NCBI RefSeq assembly: GCF_003946115.1
Contig: NZ_RHOH01000001.1
Location: forward strand, 124,001-188,000
Length of the DNA stretch: 64,000 nt
Reading direction: 5' to 3'
DNA from: Lacticaseibacillus daqingensis
GTDB taxonomy: Bacteria; Bacillota; Bacilli; Lactobacillales; Lactobacillaceae
In this document: positions 16,443 to 24,326 of the stretch, one piece after another
Position numbering within the stretch: position 1 is the first letter of the stretch
How the letters are laid out: each line of letters starts with the position of its first letter
Position numbers and translations under genes: made by a program
Notes under the pieces: model-generated
Seen by the model: only the letters and a program-made list of their open reading frames with translations
What the model was told of the DNA's origin: nothing
Database searches by the model: none

Positions 16443-18419
16443 ATGGCAACTGAAGAGACGCTGACCGGCCTGCCCACATACGTTGGCGACCGGACGCACT
16501 ACTTGGCACAACTTAAAACACTTGACCTCAGCGTGATCCTAGCGAATGCGCAACGGTTGGTGACCAATACCTTTGTCTTCGATCGACCGTGGGAAATGGA
16601 ACCCTGCACGACCCCGGTCAGGTTCGAAGATACCATTGACTGGCAACATATTCAGGCGGGTGACCCAGAGTGGATGTTTATGCTCAATCGCCACGGCTTT
16701 TTTCCGGATCTAGCGATCGCGTACTTGGCGACCGGCCAGGAAAAGTATCTCATCAGCCTCAAGGCGATGTGGCGCTCCTGGTTAGCGACTCAAGGGGATG
16801 GCGAGCGCAATCGAGCCACCACATGGCGGCCGTTGGATGTTGGGCTTCGGCTGAAGAATTGGGTGAAGACGCTTGATATTTTGCGCTGTGCGCCAGAGGC
16901 CGCGCTGGAGCCCGAGCTAACGGCCGCAATTACGCAGTCGCTAAGGAGACAATGTGAGTTTCTGCTGAACCACCACGCCGCGAACGAACTTCTCAGCAAT
17001 TGGCTGATCCTGACGTTTCATGGGGTGTACATCACGTCACTTTACCTGAACGAGGTCCCGCACGCCCAACGCTGGCATGACGAGGCTTTGGCGTTGTTGC
17101 ATGAGTGTATCACGTTACAGCTACAGCCTGATGGCCTTCACTGGGAGCAGGCGTTCATGTACCACCACGAGGTGTTGATCACTCTGGCGGAGGCCATCCT
17201 TGTTGGGCAACGCAACGGGGATGAGGCCGGGGTGGCATTGCTGCGGCCTGCACTGGTTAAAATGTTCGCGGCCTCGCTGGCGATGACGCCGCCGGATGCG
17301 CAGCAATTAGCGGCGGGGGATAGTGATGTTGAACGGTTAACGGGCGTGCAGAATTTTGCTCGCCTTGTGCTGACAAAGCCCCTTAAAACGCTAGGAAACG
17401 CAGAAGATCAGCGCGTGCTGTTCGAGTTGTACGGGGCCTTCCCCCCGACAGTCGTCCAGCAACCGCACCAACAGCCTGAGGATGCCGTCTTGGCCACATC
17501 TGGGCACACTTTTGTGCGCTCAAGTCAGAAGGCAGACGCGACATTTTTACACTTCAAAAATGGCTTTGTGGGCAGCGGCCACGGCCATGCCGATTTGTTA
17601 CACGTTGATTTAATGGTGCACGGCCGGCCGCTACTGGTCGACTCTGGTCGGTACACGTATCGTGTCGACGATCCTAAGCGGCAGGCGTATAAAGCTGCGA
17701 CGGCCCACAACACGTTGATCGTCGATGGTACCGAGTTTACGCAGCAAAAACGGGCGTGGGGCACCTTTACGGTCGCAGATCAGGTCCAGTTACCACAACG
17801 AGTGAATCAGCCGATCGACCTGATCCAGGGCATGCATCTGGGGTACTTCCCCAAAGCGGTAGTCGGCCGGCAAATTATCTACCTAAAACCCGATTTGTTT
17901 GTGTTTTTTGACTGGGCGAAACCAAGCGCGCCGCTGACAATGACCCGCCAGTTTCATTTTGCGCCAGGGGTTTCGGCCACTGTTGACGGCCAAGCGGTAA
18001 CGACGCGCGATGCGACCGGCGTTTTGGCGGAATGGACCTTTTTGACGGATGAAACGCTCCGCCTGGCACCAACGACCTGTTCGCCGAGGTACAACCAGGA
18101 AGTCGCGACGACCGAATTGATCGCGACGGGTTCGTTTAGCGATCAAGGCAGCTTACCACTCGTCATCGATTGTCAGGCGCGTTCGCTGACGCTGACATCA
18201 CCGACGGTCTTTGACATGGACGGCCGGCCCGTTTCACCGCAGTTCGTTCGAGCGGTAAAGATTCAGGTGAACGCGGCAGAGGACTGGTTGATCATTGCCA
18301 ATTTGTTTGAGCAAGCCAACTCGCGTAAATTACTGGTAGTCGAGGGCACCCCAGTGTTTGGCAAAACTGTGGTGTGCCACCGTGTCGCGGGGCACGTGAC
18401 CACGACCGTGTTGCAATAG
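16443..18419 (+). CDS. Heparinase II/III-family protein, intracellular (module B)
   Basis: This paralogue of the module A protein (about 658 residues) has an N-terminal alpha-toroid (FVFDRPWEMEPC, HWEQAFMYHHEVL) and a C-terminal beta domain with GSGHGHADLLHVDLMVHGRP near residue 377 and LLVDSGRYTYRV. These match the heparinase II/III signature better than module A's copy does. ATG 16443 is preceded by AAAAGGAGG with good spacing. No export signal is seen, so it probably works on imported oligosaccharides, cutting them by beta-elimination and feeding the GH88 enzyme upstream. Last gene of module B, followed by two hairpin terminators. Confidence 0.87.
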   Translation: MATEETLTGLPTYVGDRTHYLAQLKTLDLSVILANAQRLVTNTFVFDRPWEMEPCTTPVRFEDTIDWQHIQAGDPEWMFMLNRHGFFPDLAIAYLATGQEKYLISLKAMWRSWLATQGDGERNRATTWRPLDVGLRLKNWVKTLDILRCAPEAALEPELTAAITQSLRRQCEFLLNHHAANELLSNWLILTFHGVYITSLYLNEVPHAQRWHDEALALLHECITLQLQPDGLHWEQAFMYHHEVLITLAEAILVGQRNGDEAGVALLRPALVKMFAASLAMTPPDAQQLAAGDSDVERLTGVQNFARLVLTKPLKTLGNAEDQRVLFELYGAFPPTVVQQPHQQPEDAVLATSGHTFVRSSQKADATFLHFKNGFVGSGHGHADLLHVDLMVHGRPLLVDSGRYTYRVDDPKRQAYKAATAHNTLIVDGTEFTQQKRAWGTFTVADQVQLPQRVNQPIDLIQGMHLGYFPKAVVGRQIIYLKPDLFVFFDWAKPSAPLTMTRQFHFAPGVSATVDGQAVTTRDATGVLAEWTFLTDETLRLAPTTCSPRYNQEVATTELIATGSFSDQGSLPLVIDCQARSLTLTSPTVFDMDGRPVSPQFVRAVKIQVNAAEDWLIIANLFEQANSRKLLVVEGTPVFGKTVVCHRVAGHVTTTVLQ

Positions 18420-18450
18420 ATGCAAAGTGATGATTTAGTTCAGGAATAGT

Positions 18451-18502
18451 CAAATAAGCCGCCCCTCAAACTCGTCATCGGGTTTGAGGAGCGGCTTATT
18501 TG
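18451..18502. terminator. Hairpin terminator after module B
   Basis: CAAATAAGCCGC (18451-18462) pairs with GCGGCTTATTTG (18491-18502), and CTCAAAC pairs with GTTTGAG inside the stem. The AT-rich outer arms make it plausible in both directions. Confidence 0.7.
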
Positions 18503-18596
18503 ACTCAGATCGCATGCGCGCGCGGCGTGCAGACGCTGCCGTGCCTTGTTGTGTTGGATGAAAAGTGCGGGCGGTACAAGGGTCCAGGTGCAAATC

Positions 18597-18634
18597 AAAA
18601 AGGTGCTGAGACATTTTTGCCTCAGCACTTTTTC
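18597..18634. terminator. Second, bidirectional terminator before the KDPG aldolase gene
   Basis: GTGCTGAG (18603-18610) pairs with CTCAGCAC (18621-18628), flanked by an A-run and a T-run. It can serve module B on the plus strand and the minus-strand KDG operon ending at 18712. Confidence 0.75.
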
Positions 18635-18711
18635 AGGGGATATCAGGAAAATTCACGCGTGCAAGCTGGCACCTTGCACAAATTAGAGGGGAGACAGGAT
18701 CGCGCTAAGAC

Positions 18712-19362
18712 CTAGTTGGCACGACGGATCTCAACGAGCTTTTGGTGGTAAGCGCGGGCGGTTTTCGTGACACCGGCATAGTCGCCTGTGCTGGCAGCTG
18801 CGGTCAGGTTGCTGCCGGCACCGACGCAGGTGACGCCGGCCTTGAACCAATCGGCCATGTTCTCGACACTGACGCCGCCGGTGGGCATGATGCTCAGGTA
18901 TGGGAAAGGCGCCTTAGCGGCCTTCACCATACCAGGGCCGGCAACGCTGCCGGGGAACAGCTTGACCAAGTCCACGCCAGCTTCCAGCGCCTGTTGGATC
19001 TCCGTTGGGGTCATGCATCCTGGTGTGTAAGGGACCGCATACAGGTTGCACAGGGTGGCCACGGCCGGGTTGAAGCTCGGGCTGACGATGAATTCAGCGC
19101 CATTGATGATCGCGAGGCGCGCCGTCACCGGGTCCAGCACCGTGCCGGCGCCGATGATGACCGTGTCATCATCGGCGTATTTTTCCGTCAGTGTCGCAAT
19201 GGCGACGTCGGCGTGCGGAACGGTGAAGGTCAGTTCAATGGCGGTGACCCCGCCTTCGATCACTGCATCTGACAGCTTGACAGCTTCTTCAGCGGTGTCC
19301 GCGCGAATGACGGCCACGACGCCGGCATTCGTAAGACGGGTCAGATATTCAATTTTTTGCAT
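18712..19362 (-). CDS. eda: 2-dehydro-3-deoxy-6-phosphogluconate (KDPG) aldolase
   Basis: This 216-residue class I aldolase splits KDPG to pyruvate and glyceraldehyde 3-phosphate, the last step of uronate breakdown. The Schiff-base lysine lies in VDLVKLFPGSVAGP, with the phosphate-binding region PYLSIMPTGGVS downstream. The start at 19362 (MQKIEYLTRL) follows AAAGGAG; a longer in-frame N-terminus reading into the kinase gene is unlikely. It is the last gene of the minus-strand kduD-kdgK-eda operon, 4 nt after the kinase, and works directly on its product. Confidence 0.93.
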   Translation of the reverse strand: MQKIEYLTRLTNAGVVAVIRADTAEEAVKLSDAVIEGGVTAIELTFTVPHADVAIATLTEKYADDDTVIIGAGTVLDPVTARLAIINGAEFIVSPSFNPAVATLCNLYAVPYTPGCMTPTEIQQALEAGVDLVKLFPGSVAGPGMVKAAKAPFPYLSIMPTGGVSVENMADWFKAGVTCVGAGSNLTAAASTGDYAGVTKTARAYHQKLVEIRRAN

Positions 19363-19366
19363 TGTT

Positions 19367-20332
19367 TCAAGACTCCTTTGATGAGGCAGCACGGGTGATG
19401 AAAGCGTCGAGTGCCTGCCGAGTGGGGTAACCATCATTGTCACCGGGGGCCATTACAGCTAATGCCCCGATGGCGGTGCCACGCTGAACCGCTTGCGCTA
19501 AAGCCGATCCTTCCATCAGTGCGGTGACAACACCCAGCGCGAAGCCATCACCAGCACCAACGGTATCCACCACCTGGGCTTGGAAGCCGGCGACAAAGCC
19601 GCTGGCCCCGGCCCGGGTGAACCAGTGTGCGCCACGCGGACCGTCTTTGATCACCACGGTGGTTGTCACGGTGCTTTGCGCGAAGTAAAACGCCGCGATA
19701 TCCTGCGCCGTTTGCCTTCCGGTGAGCAGCTGGCCCTCCTTGATGCCAGGGAGAACTAACTGCGCCTGCGCAGCCAGCGCGTTCAGTGTCGTGACCATGG
19801 TGGCAGAATCCGGCCACAGCGCGGGGCGGATGTTAGGGTCAAAACTGATCGGCACGTGGGCTTGGTGCAGCGCGTGGATCAGGGCTGCCATGGTGGCGCG
19901 TGCGTCGGCGGATAACGCCGCGAAGATCCCGGTGAGGTGTGCGGCGGCCACGTCAGTCAACGCGCTTGGCGTCACCAGTGCTGGCGTGGTGTGCGCCCCA
20001 GCAGAGTTGCGCCGGAGGTAAAAGATCTCCGGGTCGCCGATGGCCGTTTTGGCTTTGAACTGCACCCCGGTCGGGTGGTCACGATCCGTGGCCATCGCGC
20101 GGGTGTCCACGCCGGCAGCCGCAAGTCCGGCCTGGATGAACGCGCCCATCGGGTCTGCCCCGACCTGCGCGAGGTAACGGGCCTGGTGGCCGAGGCGAAC
20201 GGTACCAATGGCGACATTGGCCTCGGCGCCGGCGAGATGCTTCTCAAAATGCGTCGCGTCTTGTAGCGGCAGGCCTTCCTCCGTTGATGCAAAAACAGCC
20301 AGAGGTTCGCCGAGGGTTAAGAGTGTCGCCAT
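19367..20332 (-). CDS. kdgK: 2-keto-3-deoxygluconate kinase, PfkB family
   Basis: This 321-residue PfkB-type sugar kinase phosphorylates KDG to KDPG. The N-terminal GEPLAVFAS, the glycine-rich AGAEANVAIGTVRLG region and the C-terminal ATP/catalytic motif DTVGAGDGFALGVVTAL (catalytic Asp in GAGD) are all present. It lies between kduD and eda on the minus strand, so its role follows from context as well as sequence. A second, more diverged kinase of the same family is encoded at 22351. Start ATG 20332 follows AAGGAGG. Confidence 0.9.
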   Translation of the reverse strand: MATLLTLGEPLAVFASTEEGLPLQDATHFEKHLAGAEANVAIGTVRLGHQARYLAQVGADPMGAFIQAGLAAAGVDTRAMATDRDHPTGVQFKAKTAIGDPEIFYLRRNSAGAHTTPALVTPSALTDVAAAHLTGIFAALSADARATMAALIHALHQAHVPISFDPNIRPALWPDSATMVTTLNALAAQAQLVLPGIKEGQLLTGRQTAQDIAAFYFAQSTVTTTVVIKDGPRGAHWFTRAGASGFVAGFQAQVVDTVGAGDGFALGVVTALMEGSALAQAVQRGTAIGALAVMAPGDNDGYPTRQALDAFITRAASSKES

Positions 20333-20353
20333 GTGGCCCTCCTTGTGGTGTGA

Positions 20354-21178
20354 TTAACGAACCAAGTAGCCACCGTCAACTGGGATGATCGCCCCGTTGA
20401 TGTAGCTAGAGGCGTCACTCGCTAAGAAGACCGCGACACCCATCAGCTCGGATGGTTCTGCCCAGTGACCGGCAGGGATCCGATCGAGAATTTCCTTGTT
20501 GCGCGCCTCATCAGCGCGAATTGGGGCGGTGTTTTCGGTCTTGATGTAGCCTGGCGCAATTGCGTTAACGGTAATGTTGTAGACGCCCAGCTCGGAGGCA
20601 AAGGACTTGGTCAAGCCGGCGACCCCGTGCTTGGAAGCGGTGTAGGACGGAATGAACTTGCCCCCTTGGAAGGAGAGCATGGAACCGATGTTGATGATCT
20701 TGCCGTAATTTTGCTTGGCAAAGACCTTGGCGGCGGCCAGCGACATGTGGTAAACCGCACTCAGGTTAATGGCAATGACTTGGTCCCAATCCTTGTCTTG
20801 AGATTCCAGTAACGGATTGCGCCGGATCATCCCTGCATTGTTGACGAGAATGTCGATGTGACCCATCTTGGCGACGGCTTCTGCGACAACCTTGTCGGCG
20901 ATGCCGGGCTCGGTCAGGTTGACATCCATGAATTCTACCTTGCGGCCACGCTTTTCGATCAAGTGACGGGTGGCTTCCCATTCGGCCGTCCCAAAGGTGG
21001 GAATGAAAACATCGGCACCGGCTTCTGCCATCGCAACGGCATAGCCCTGGCCGAGGCCGGTGTTGCCGCCAGTGATGACGGCAACTTTCCCGCTCAGGTC
21101 ATACTGGGACATCTTGAACTTATCGAGGGCAGCTTCGTGCTGGCGGATCTCTTCTTCAGTCTGGTGAATTTCTGGCAT
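20354..21178 (-). CDS. kduD: 2-deoxy-D-gluconate 3-dehydrogenase / DKII reductase, SDR family
   Basis: This short-chain dehydrogenase of 274 residues has the NAD-binding motif TGGNTGLGQG near residue 35, NNAG (about residue 115) and the catalytic YTASKHG. It reduces 3-deoxy-D-glycero-2,5-hexodiulosonate (the KduI product) to KDG. The first about 28 residues (IHQTEEEIRQHEAALDKFKM) are a helical extension seen in the lactic-acid-bacterial form. It heads the minus-strand operon kduD-kdgK-eda. A -35/-10 pair and a 21-bp palindrome sit upstream. Confidence 0.92.
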   Translation of the reverse strand: MPEIHQTEEEIRQHEAALDKFKMSQYDLSGKVAVITGGNTGLGQGYAVAMAEAGADVFIPTFGTAEWEATRHLIEKRGRKVEFMDVNLTEPGIADKVVAEAVAKMGHIDILVNNAGMIRRNPLLESQDKDWDQVIAINLSAVYHMSLAAAKVFAKQNYGKIINIGSMLSFQGGKFIPSYTASKHGVAGLTKSFASELGVYNITVNAIAPGYIKTENTAPIRADEARNKEILDRIPAGHWAEPSELMGVAVFLASDASSYINGAIIPVDGGYLVR

Positions 21179-21215
21179 GTGATCAGCTCCTATTGAATTT
21201 GGTTGACGTTTCCAA

Positions 21216-21236
21216 TTAGGAAATTGTATTTCCTAA
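21216..21236. promoter_or_regulatory. 21-bp palindromic operator upstream of kduD
   Basis: TTAGGAAAT (21216-21224) and ATTTCCTAA (21228-21236) form a perfect inverted repeat with a 3-nt spacer, between the kduD -10 box and its start. The adjoining GTTTCCAATTAG (21208-21219) recurs exactly at 22283, and the core AAATTGTATTTC recurs at 24290 before kduI. It is the likely binding site of the neighbouring IclR-type regulator. Confidence 0.65.
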
Positions 21237-21252
21237 ACAAATGAACACCCTT

Positions 21253-21281
21253 AATGTACACTGCGGCGGAAACGATTGCAA
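21253..21281 (-). promoter_or_regulatory. Promoter of the kduD-kdgK-eda operon
   Basis: On the minus strand a -35 box TTGCAA (21276-21281) and a -10 box TACATT (21253-21258) are separated by 17 bp. The palindromic operator lies just downstream. Confidence 0.55.
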
Positions 21282-21330
21282 GAAATTCGTTTGAATTTAA
21301 CTGTTTGCCGCGGGCATGTTTACCCGCCCA

Positions 21331-21378
21331 AAAAAACACGCGTCGTCCCCTGAACAGAATCAGGGAACGACGCGTGTG
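21331..21378 (-). terminator. Terminator of the IclR-type regulator gene
   Basis: ACACGCGTCGT pairs with ACGACGCGTGT around CCCTGA/TCAGGG, and on the minus strand the stem is followed by a T-run (plus-strand A-run 21331-21336). It lies 19 nt after the regulator stop. Confidence 0.85.
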
Positions 21379-21396
21379 TGCGTGACATAGTTGAGT

Positions 21397-22164
21397 TTAT
21401 AAGGCGGCTTGAATGGCGGTTTGGGTCGCCAATAGAAGTTTTTCGAATTTAGCTTGGCGGGCTTTGGGGAGTCGATACTTGGGGGTACTGATTGAGAAGG
21501 CGCCGTAAAGCCGACCGTTTTTTTGAAGCGTGGCGCCGAGGCAGAAGACTTCCGTTTCGTTTTCCTCATTGTCTTTGGAGACCCCGGTTTGACGAATGTG
21601 CGCCAAGTTGATGCGCAAGGCCTCATCTTCCACCAGCGTGTGCGGGGTGACAGGCGTCAGCGGGTGTGTGTTGAGGTAAGCGGCGAGGTGCTCCGGGGTG
21701 TAAGTGGCTAACACCGCCTTGCCCATAGCGCTGGAGTACATATGCATACCACCGCCGATAGTGGACTGAAGTTTGATGCTGGTGGGGCTCTCGAGTTTAT
21801 CGATCAGGATGATTTGCTCGTTACGCACAATGCCAAGGTTGATCGTCTCGCCGGTTGCATCGCGAAGTTCATGGAGGTAAGGCTGCGCGATACCGGCAAT
21901 GTCAAAGCTATCAATGGCTTTTTGCGCATAGGCGATGAGCTGAGTCCCTAAATAATACTGTTTGGTTTGTTCGTCACGGCGCACGAGCCCGAGCATGTCC
22001 ATCGTCGTTAGTATCTTCAATGTCGTTGGTTTGGAGGCGCTCAACCCAGTGCTGATTTCAGCGAGTGTCGGTGGCGTGGGGTACGTGAAAAGAAAGTCCA
22101 TGATTTCTTTGGCTTTGACCAAAACGGTCCCGTATGGTTTTACATCTAAATCAGTTGATTCCAT
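21397..22164 (-). CDS. IclR-family transcriptional regulator (KdgR-like)
   Basis: This 255-residue protein has an N-terminal winged helix (LAEISTGLSASKPTTLKILTTMDMLG) and a C-terminal IclR effector domain (residues about 90-250, with GMHMYSSAMGKAVLA). Family members in uronate loci bind KDG or related ketoacids and release their operators. The gene sits between the kduD operon and the kdgK2-kduI genes, and similar operator sequences lie at all these promoters, including GTTTCCAA (minus strand) at 22191-22198 next to its own start. A repressor role on the KDG pathway is therefore likely. Confidence 0.85.
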   Translation of the reverse strand: MESTDLDVKPYGTVLVKAKEIMDFLFTYPTPPTLAEISTGLSASKPTTLKILTTMDMLGLVRRDEQTKQYYLGTQLIAYAQKAIDSFDIAGIAQPYLHELRDATGETINLGIVRNEQIILIDKLESPTSIKLQSTIGGGMHMYSSAMGKAVLATYTPEHLAAYLNTHPLTPVTPHTLVEDEALRINLAHIRQTGVSKDNEENETEVFCLGATLQKNGRLYGAFSISTPKYRLPKARQAKFEKLLLATQTAIQAAL

Positions 22165-22190
22165 GAGATACCCCCACCAGCGTTTATTAT

Positions 22191-22235
22191 TTGGAAACTA
22201 GTCACATTGTACACGTCTCACTTAACAGATGGCAA
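22191..22235 (-). promoter_or_regulatory. Promoter and half-operator of the IclR-type regulator gene
   Basis: On the minus strand, TTGCCA (22230-22235) and TACAAT (22206-22211) form a -35/-10 pair with 18-bp spacing. GTTTCCAA (22191-22198, minus strand) matches the first eight bases of the 12-mer shared by the other KDG promoters. Confidence 0.5.
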
Positions 22236-22282
22236 GAACCTTCAGATAATTTCGGACTGATAATTTCTTTAAAAGAAATAGA

Positions 22283-22312
22283 GTTTCCAATTAGTTGGTT
22301 AGGTGCTACACT
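22283..22312 (+). promoter_or_regulatory. Promoter of the second KDG kinase gene with overlapping operator
   Basis: TTTCCA (22284-22289) and TACACT (22307-22312) are spaced by 17 bp. GTTTCCAATTAG (22283-22294), identical to the sequence at 21208-21219, covers the -35 box. Confidence 0.6.
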
Positions 22313-22350
22313 GACTGTGACAACGATTTCATTTTGGGAAGAGGTAGGCT

Positions 22351-23370
22351 ATGACAGATGTGCTAACGATGGGCGAGCTGATGCTCCGCTTAATGCCCAA
22401 CGATCATCAACGAATTATTCAGGCAGATGCATACATGGCGAACTATGGTGGATCGGAGGCCAACGTGGCAACTTCGCTCGCATTATTGGGGGATGACGCG
22501 GCATTTATTTCGAAGCTTCCGGATAATGCGTTAGGTGAAGCGGCACTCGGAACACTTCGGCGGTACGGGGTGGATACGACGCGGGTCTTGCGTGGCGGCG
22601 AACGCTTGGGAATTTATTTCTTCGAAAAGGGCGCGAGCGTTCGTGCCACAAGCGTGGTGTATGACCGGGCCAACAGCGCCTTTGCAAATCTGAAGGCGGC
22701 AGAGTGCGATTGGCCGCAATTGCTTGCGGGGGTTCGCTATTTTTACTTTAGCGGCATCACGGCGGCGCTGTCACCGGAGATTCGCGCGGCGCTGTTGGCG
22801 GCGTGTCAGTACTGTGCTTCAGCAGGGATTCAGGTCGTCTGTGATATGAACTTCCGCGGGAAAATGTGGTCACCAGCATTGGCACAGCAGGAGATGGCCA
22901 AGTTGATGCCATACGTGAACATCTGCATCGCTAATGATGAAGACTTCGAAGCAACACTTGGCATTAAGGCTTTCGATGGCGATATGACGAACGGCATCGC
23001 ACAACGCGACCAGTTCGCGTCAGCGATGCGCCAAGTGACGGTTCAGTATCCGCAGTGTCATACCGTTGCAAGTGTCGTGCGGGACATTCATTCTGTCGAA
23101 AACAGCCGCTGGACTGCGCTGCTATTGCACAACGGGCAGTGCTATCAAGGGCCGATTTATCCGATGCAGGTGTTTGAGGGGGTCGCTGCCGGCGATGCCT
23201 TTGGCGCCGGTCTGATGCATGGGCTGCTCAACGGATTCGAGGGTCAACAAATCGTTGACTATGCGATCGCCGCGAGTGTCTTAAAGCTTACCATTCCCGG
23301 CGATTTAAACTTGATCACGGACGCAGAAGTGCGCCGTGCAATGACCCACGGCAATTCGGTTGACCGTTGA
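22351..23370 (+). CDS. Second PfkB-family 2-keto-3-deoxygluconate kinase
   Basis: This 339-residue sugar kinase has the N-terminal GELMLRLMPNDHQRIIQA and NYGGSEANVATSLALLGDDAAF typical of bacterial KDG kinases, and the catalytic loop GVAAGDAFGAGLMHGLL with the base Asp. It would convert KDG to KDPG, duplicating the activity encoded at 19367, from which it is clearly diverged. It carries an insertion around residues 195-250 relative to that copy. It is read divergently from the IclR gene and followed 21 nt later by a putative carbohydrate-binding protein. Another ketose acid as substrate is possible. Confidence 0.82.
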   Translation: MTDVLTMGELMLRLMPNDHQRIIQADAYMANYGGSEANVATSLALLGDDAAFISKLPDNALGEAALGTLRRYGVDTTRVLRGGERLGIYFFEKGASVRATSVVYDRANSAFANLKAAECDWPQLLAGVRYFYFSGITAALSPEIRAALLAACQYCASAGIQVVCDMNFRGKMWSPALAQQEMAKLMPYVNICIANDEDFEATLGIKAFDGDMTNGIAQRDQFASAMRQVTVQYPQCHTVASVVRDIHSVENSRWTALLLHNGQCYQGPIYPMQVFEGVAAGDAFGAGLMHGLLNGFEGQQIVDYAIAASVLKLTIPGDLNLITDAEVRRAMTHGNSVDR

Positions 23371-23391
23371 TACGGTAGAGGAGAAACGATA

Positions 23392-24195
23392 ATGGCAGAC
23401 ATTAAATTAACATTGATTGATCAGGCGGGGACCGTGGTGGCCACGCGGACCGGCACGAACCAAACCTATCTCGCGCGGCGTCGTGGCCTCGCGCGTGGCG
23501 ATGTGTATGAGCTGACGGTTGCCAGTGCCCCGGCGTTTGTGGTGGTACAACTCGATGCGGCAGTTGCCCCGGCGTTACTGTATCTCAGTCAGTCGGTGTG
23601 GCGCTTTGCGGTGCCGATGGACGATCAGCGCGAATGGCCCTATCCGGCGGGCGCGTTCAAGGAGCGGCTGGGCTACGCGACGGCCCGTTACGCGACTGAA
23701 GCGGAGATCAATACGCACCGTAATCTTGCGGTCAACTCGCACGATCAACATGCAGCTAGTGGCGCATTCCCACATGTTGCGGCTAATGCTGAGACGCGCG
23801 GGGAGTTCGTCTTTTTTGCCCGCAACGCAATTGATGGCATGGTGGCGAATGAATCACACGGGAATTACCCCTTCCAGTCTTGGGGGATCAATGAGCAAGA
23901 AGACGCTGAGTTGACCCTGGACTTTGGCCGCCCTGTAACGCTTGACGGGCTAGGCTTAGTGTTGCGTGCGGATTATCCGCACGACAGTTACTGGAAGCAG
24001 CTAACAGTACAGTTTTCGGATGAGAGTCAGGAGACACTTGAAACGGTCAAGACTGCAGACTTACAGCGCTTCGACTTTGCGCCAAGGCGAGTGACCTGGC
24101 TCAAGCTGACGCAGCTGGTTAAGAACCCCGACTCGGCGACGTTCCCTGCCTTAACAGAGTTAGAAACGTACGGGTACGAAGTGCAAGCGAACTAG
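23392..24195 (+). CDS. Putative intracellular carbohydrate-binding protein (F5/8-type domain)
   Basis: This 267-residue protein has no signal peptide or membrane segment. The N-terminal third is a small beta domain (VVATRTGTNQTYLARRRG). The C-terminal two thirds resemble a discoidin/F5/8-type galactose-binding fold: RNLAVNSHDQHAA, an Asn/Gly-rich NESHGNYPFQSWGIN loop, LDFGRPVTLDGLGLVLR and YWKQLTVQFSD. Such domains are usually extracellular, which makes a cytoplasmic stand-alone copy odd. It lies between the second KDG kinase and kduI, so a role with uronate sugars is likely, but I cannot name its function; it may be non-catalytic or an unrecognised enzyme. Confidence 0.6.
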   Translation: MADIKLTLIDQAGTVVATRTGTNQTYLARRRGLARGDVYELTVASAPAFVVVQLDAAVAPALLYLSQSVWRFAVPMDDQREWPYPAGAFKERLGYATARYATEAEINTHRNLAVNSHDQHAASGAFPHVAANAETRGEFVFFARNAIDGMVANESHGNYPFQSWGINEQEDAELTLDFGRPVTLDGLGLVLRADYPHDSYWKQLTVQFSDESQETLETVKTADLQRFDFAPRRVTWLKLTQLVKNPDSATFPALTELETYGYEVQAN

Positions 24196-24241
24196 GGGAC
24201 TATCAAGTTTTGACACAAGGGGCACAGTCGTGTGCAAACGC

Positions 24242-24301
24242 TTGATTTTAACTCGTATCAGCCGTATATTAAAGATGTTGACGATAAGTAAATTGTATTT
24301 C
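24242..24301 (+). promoter_or_regulatory. kduI promoter and operator core
   Basis: TTGATT (24242-24247) and TATATT (24265-24270) have 17-bp spacing. AAATTGTATTTC (24290-24301) downstream repeats the centre of the palindrome at 21216-21236, so the IclR-type regulator probably also controls kduI. Confidence 0.55.
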
Positions 24302-24326
24302 TGAATAAGAAATTGGAGGCACTATC

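Noticed and set aside
23392-24195. Reading the 23392 protein as an exported carbohydrate-binding module
   Set aside because: There is no signal peptide or anchor; the N-terminus is polar, so it is kept as intracellular.
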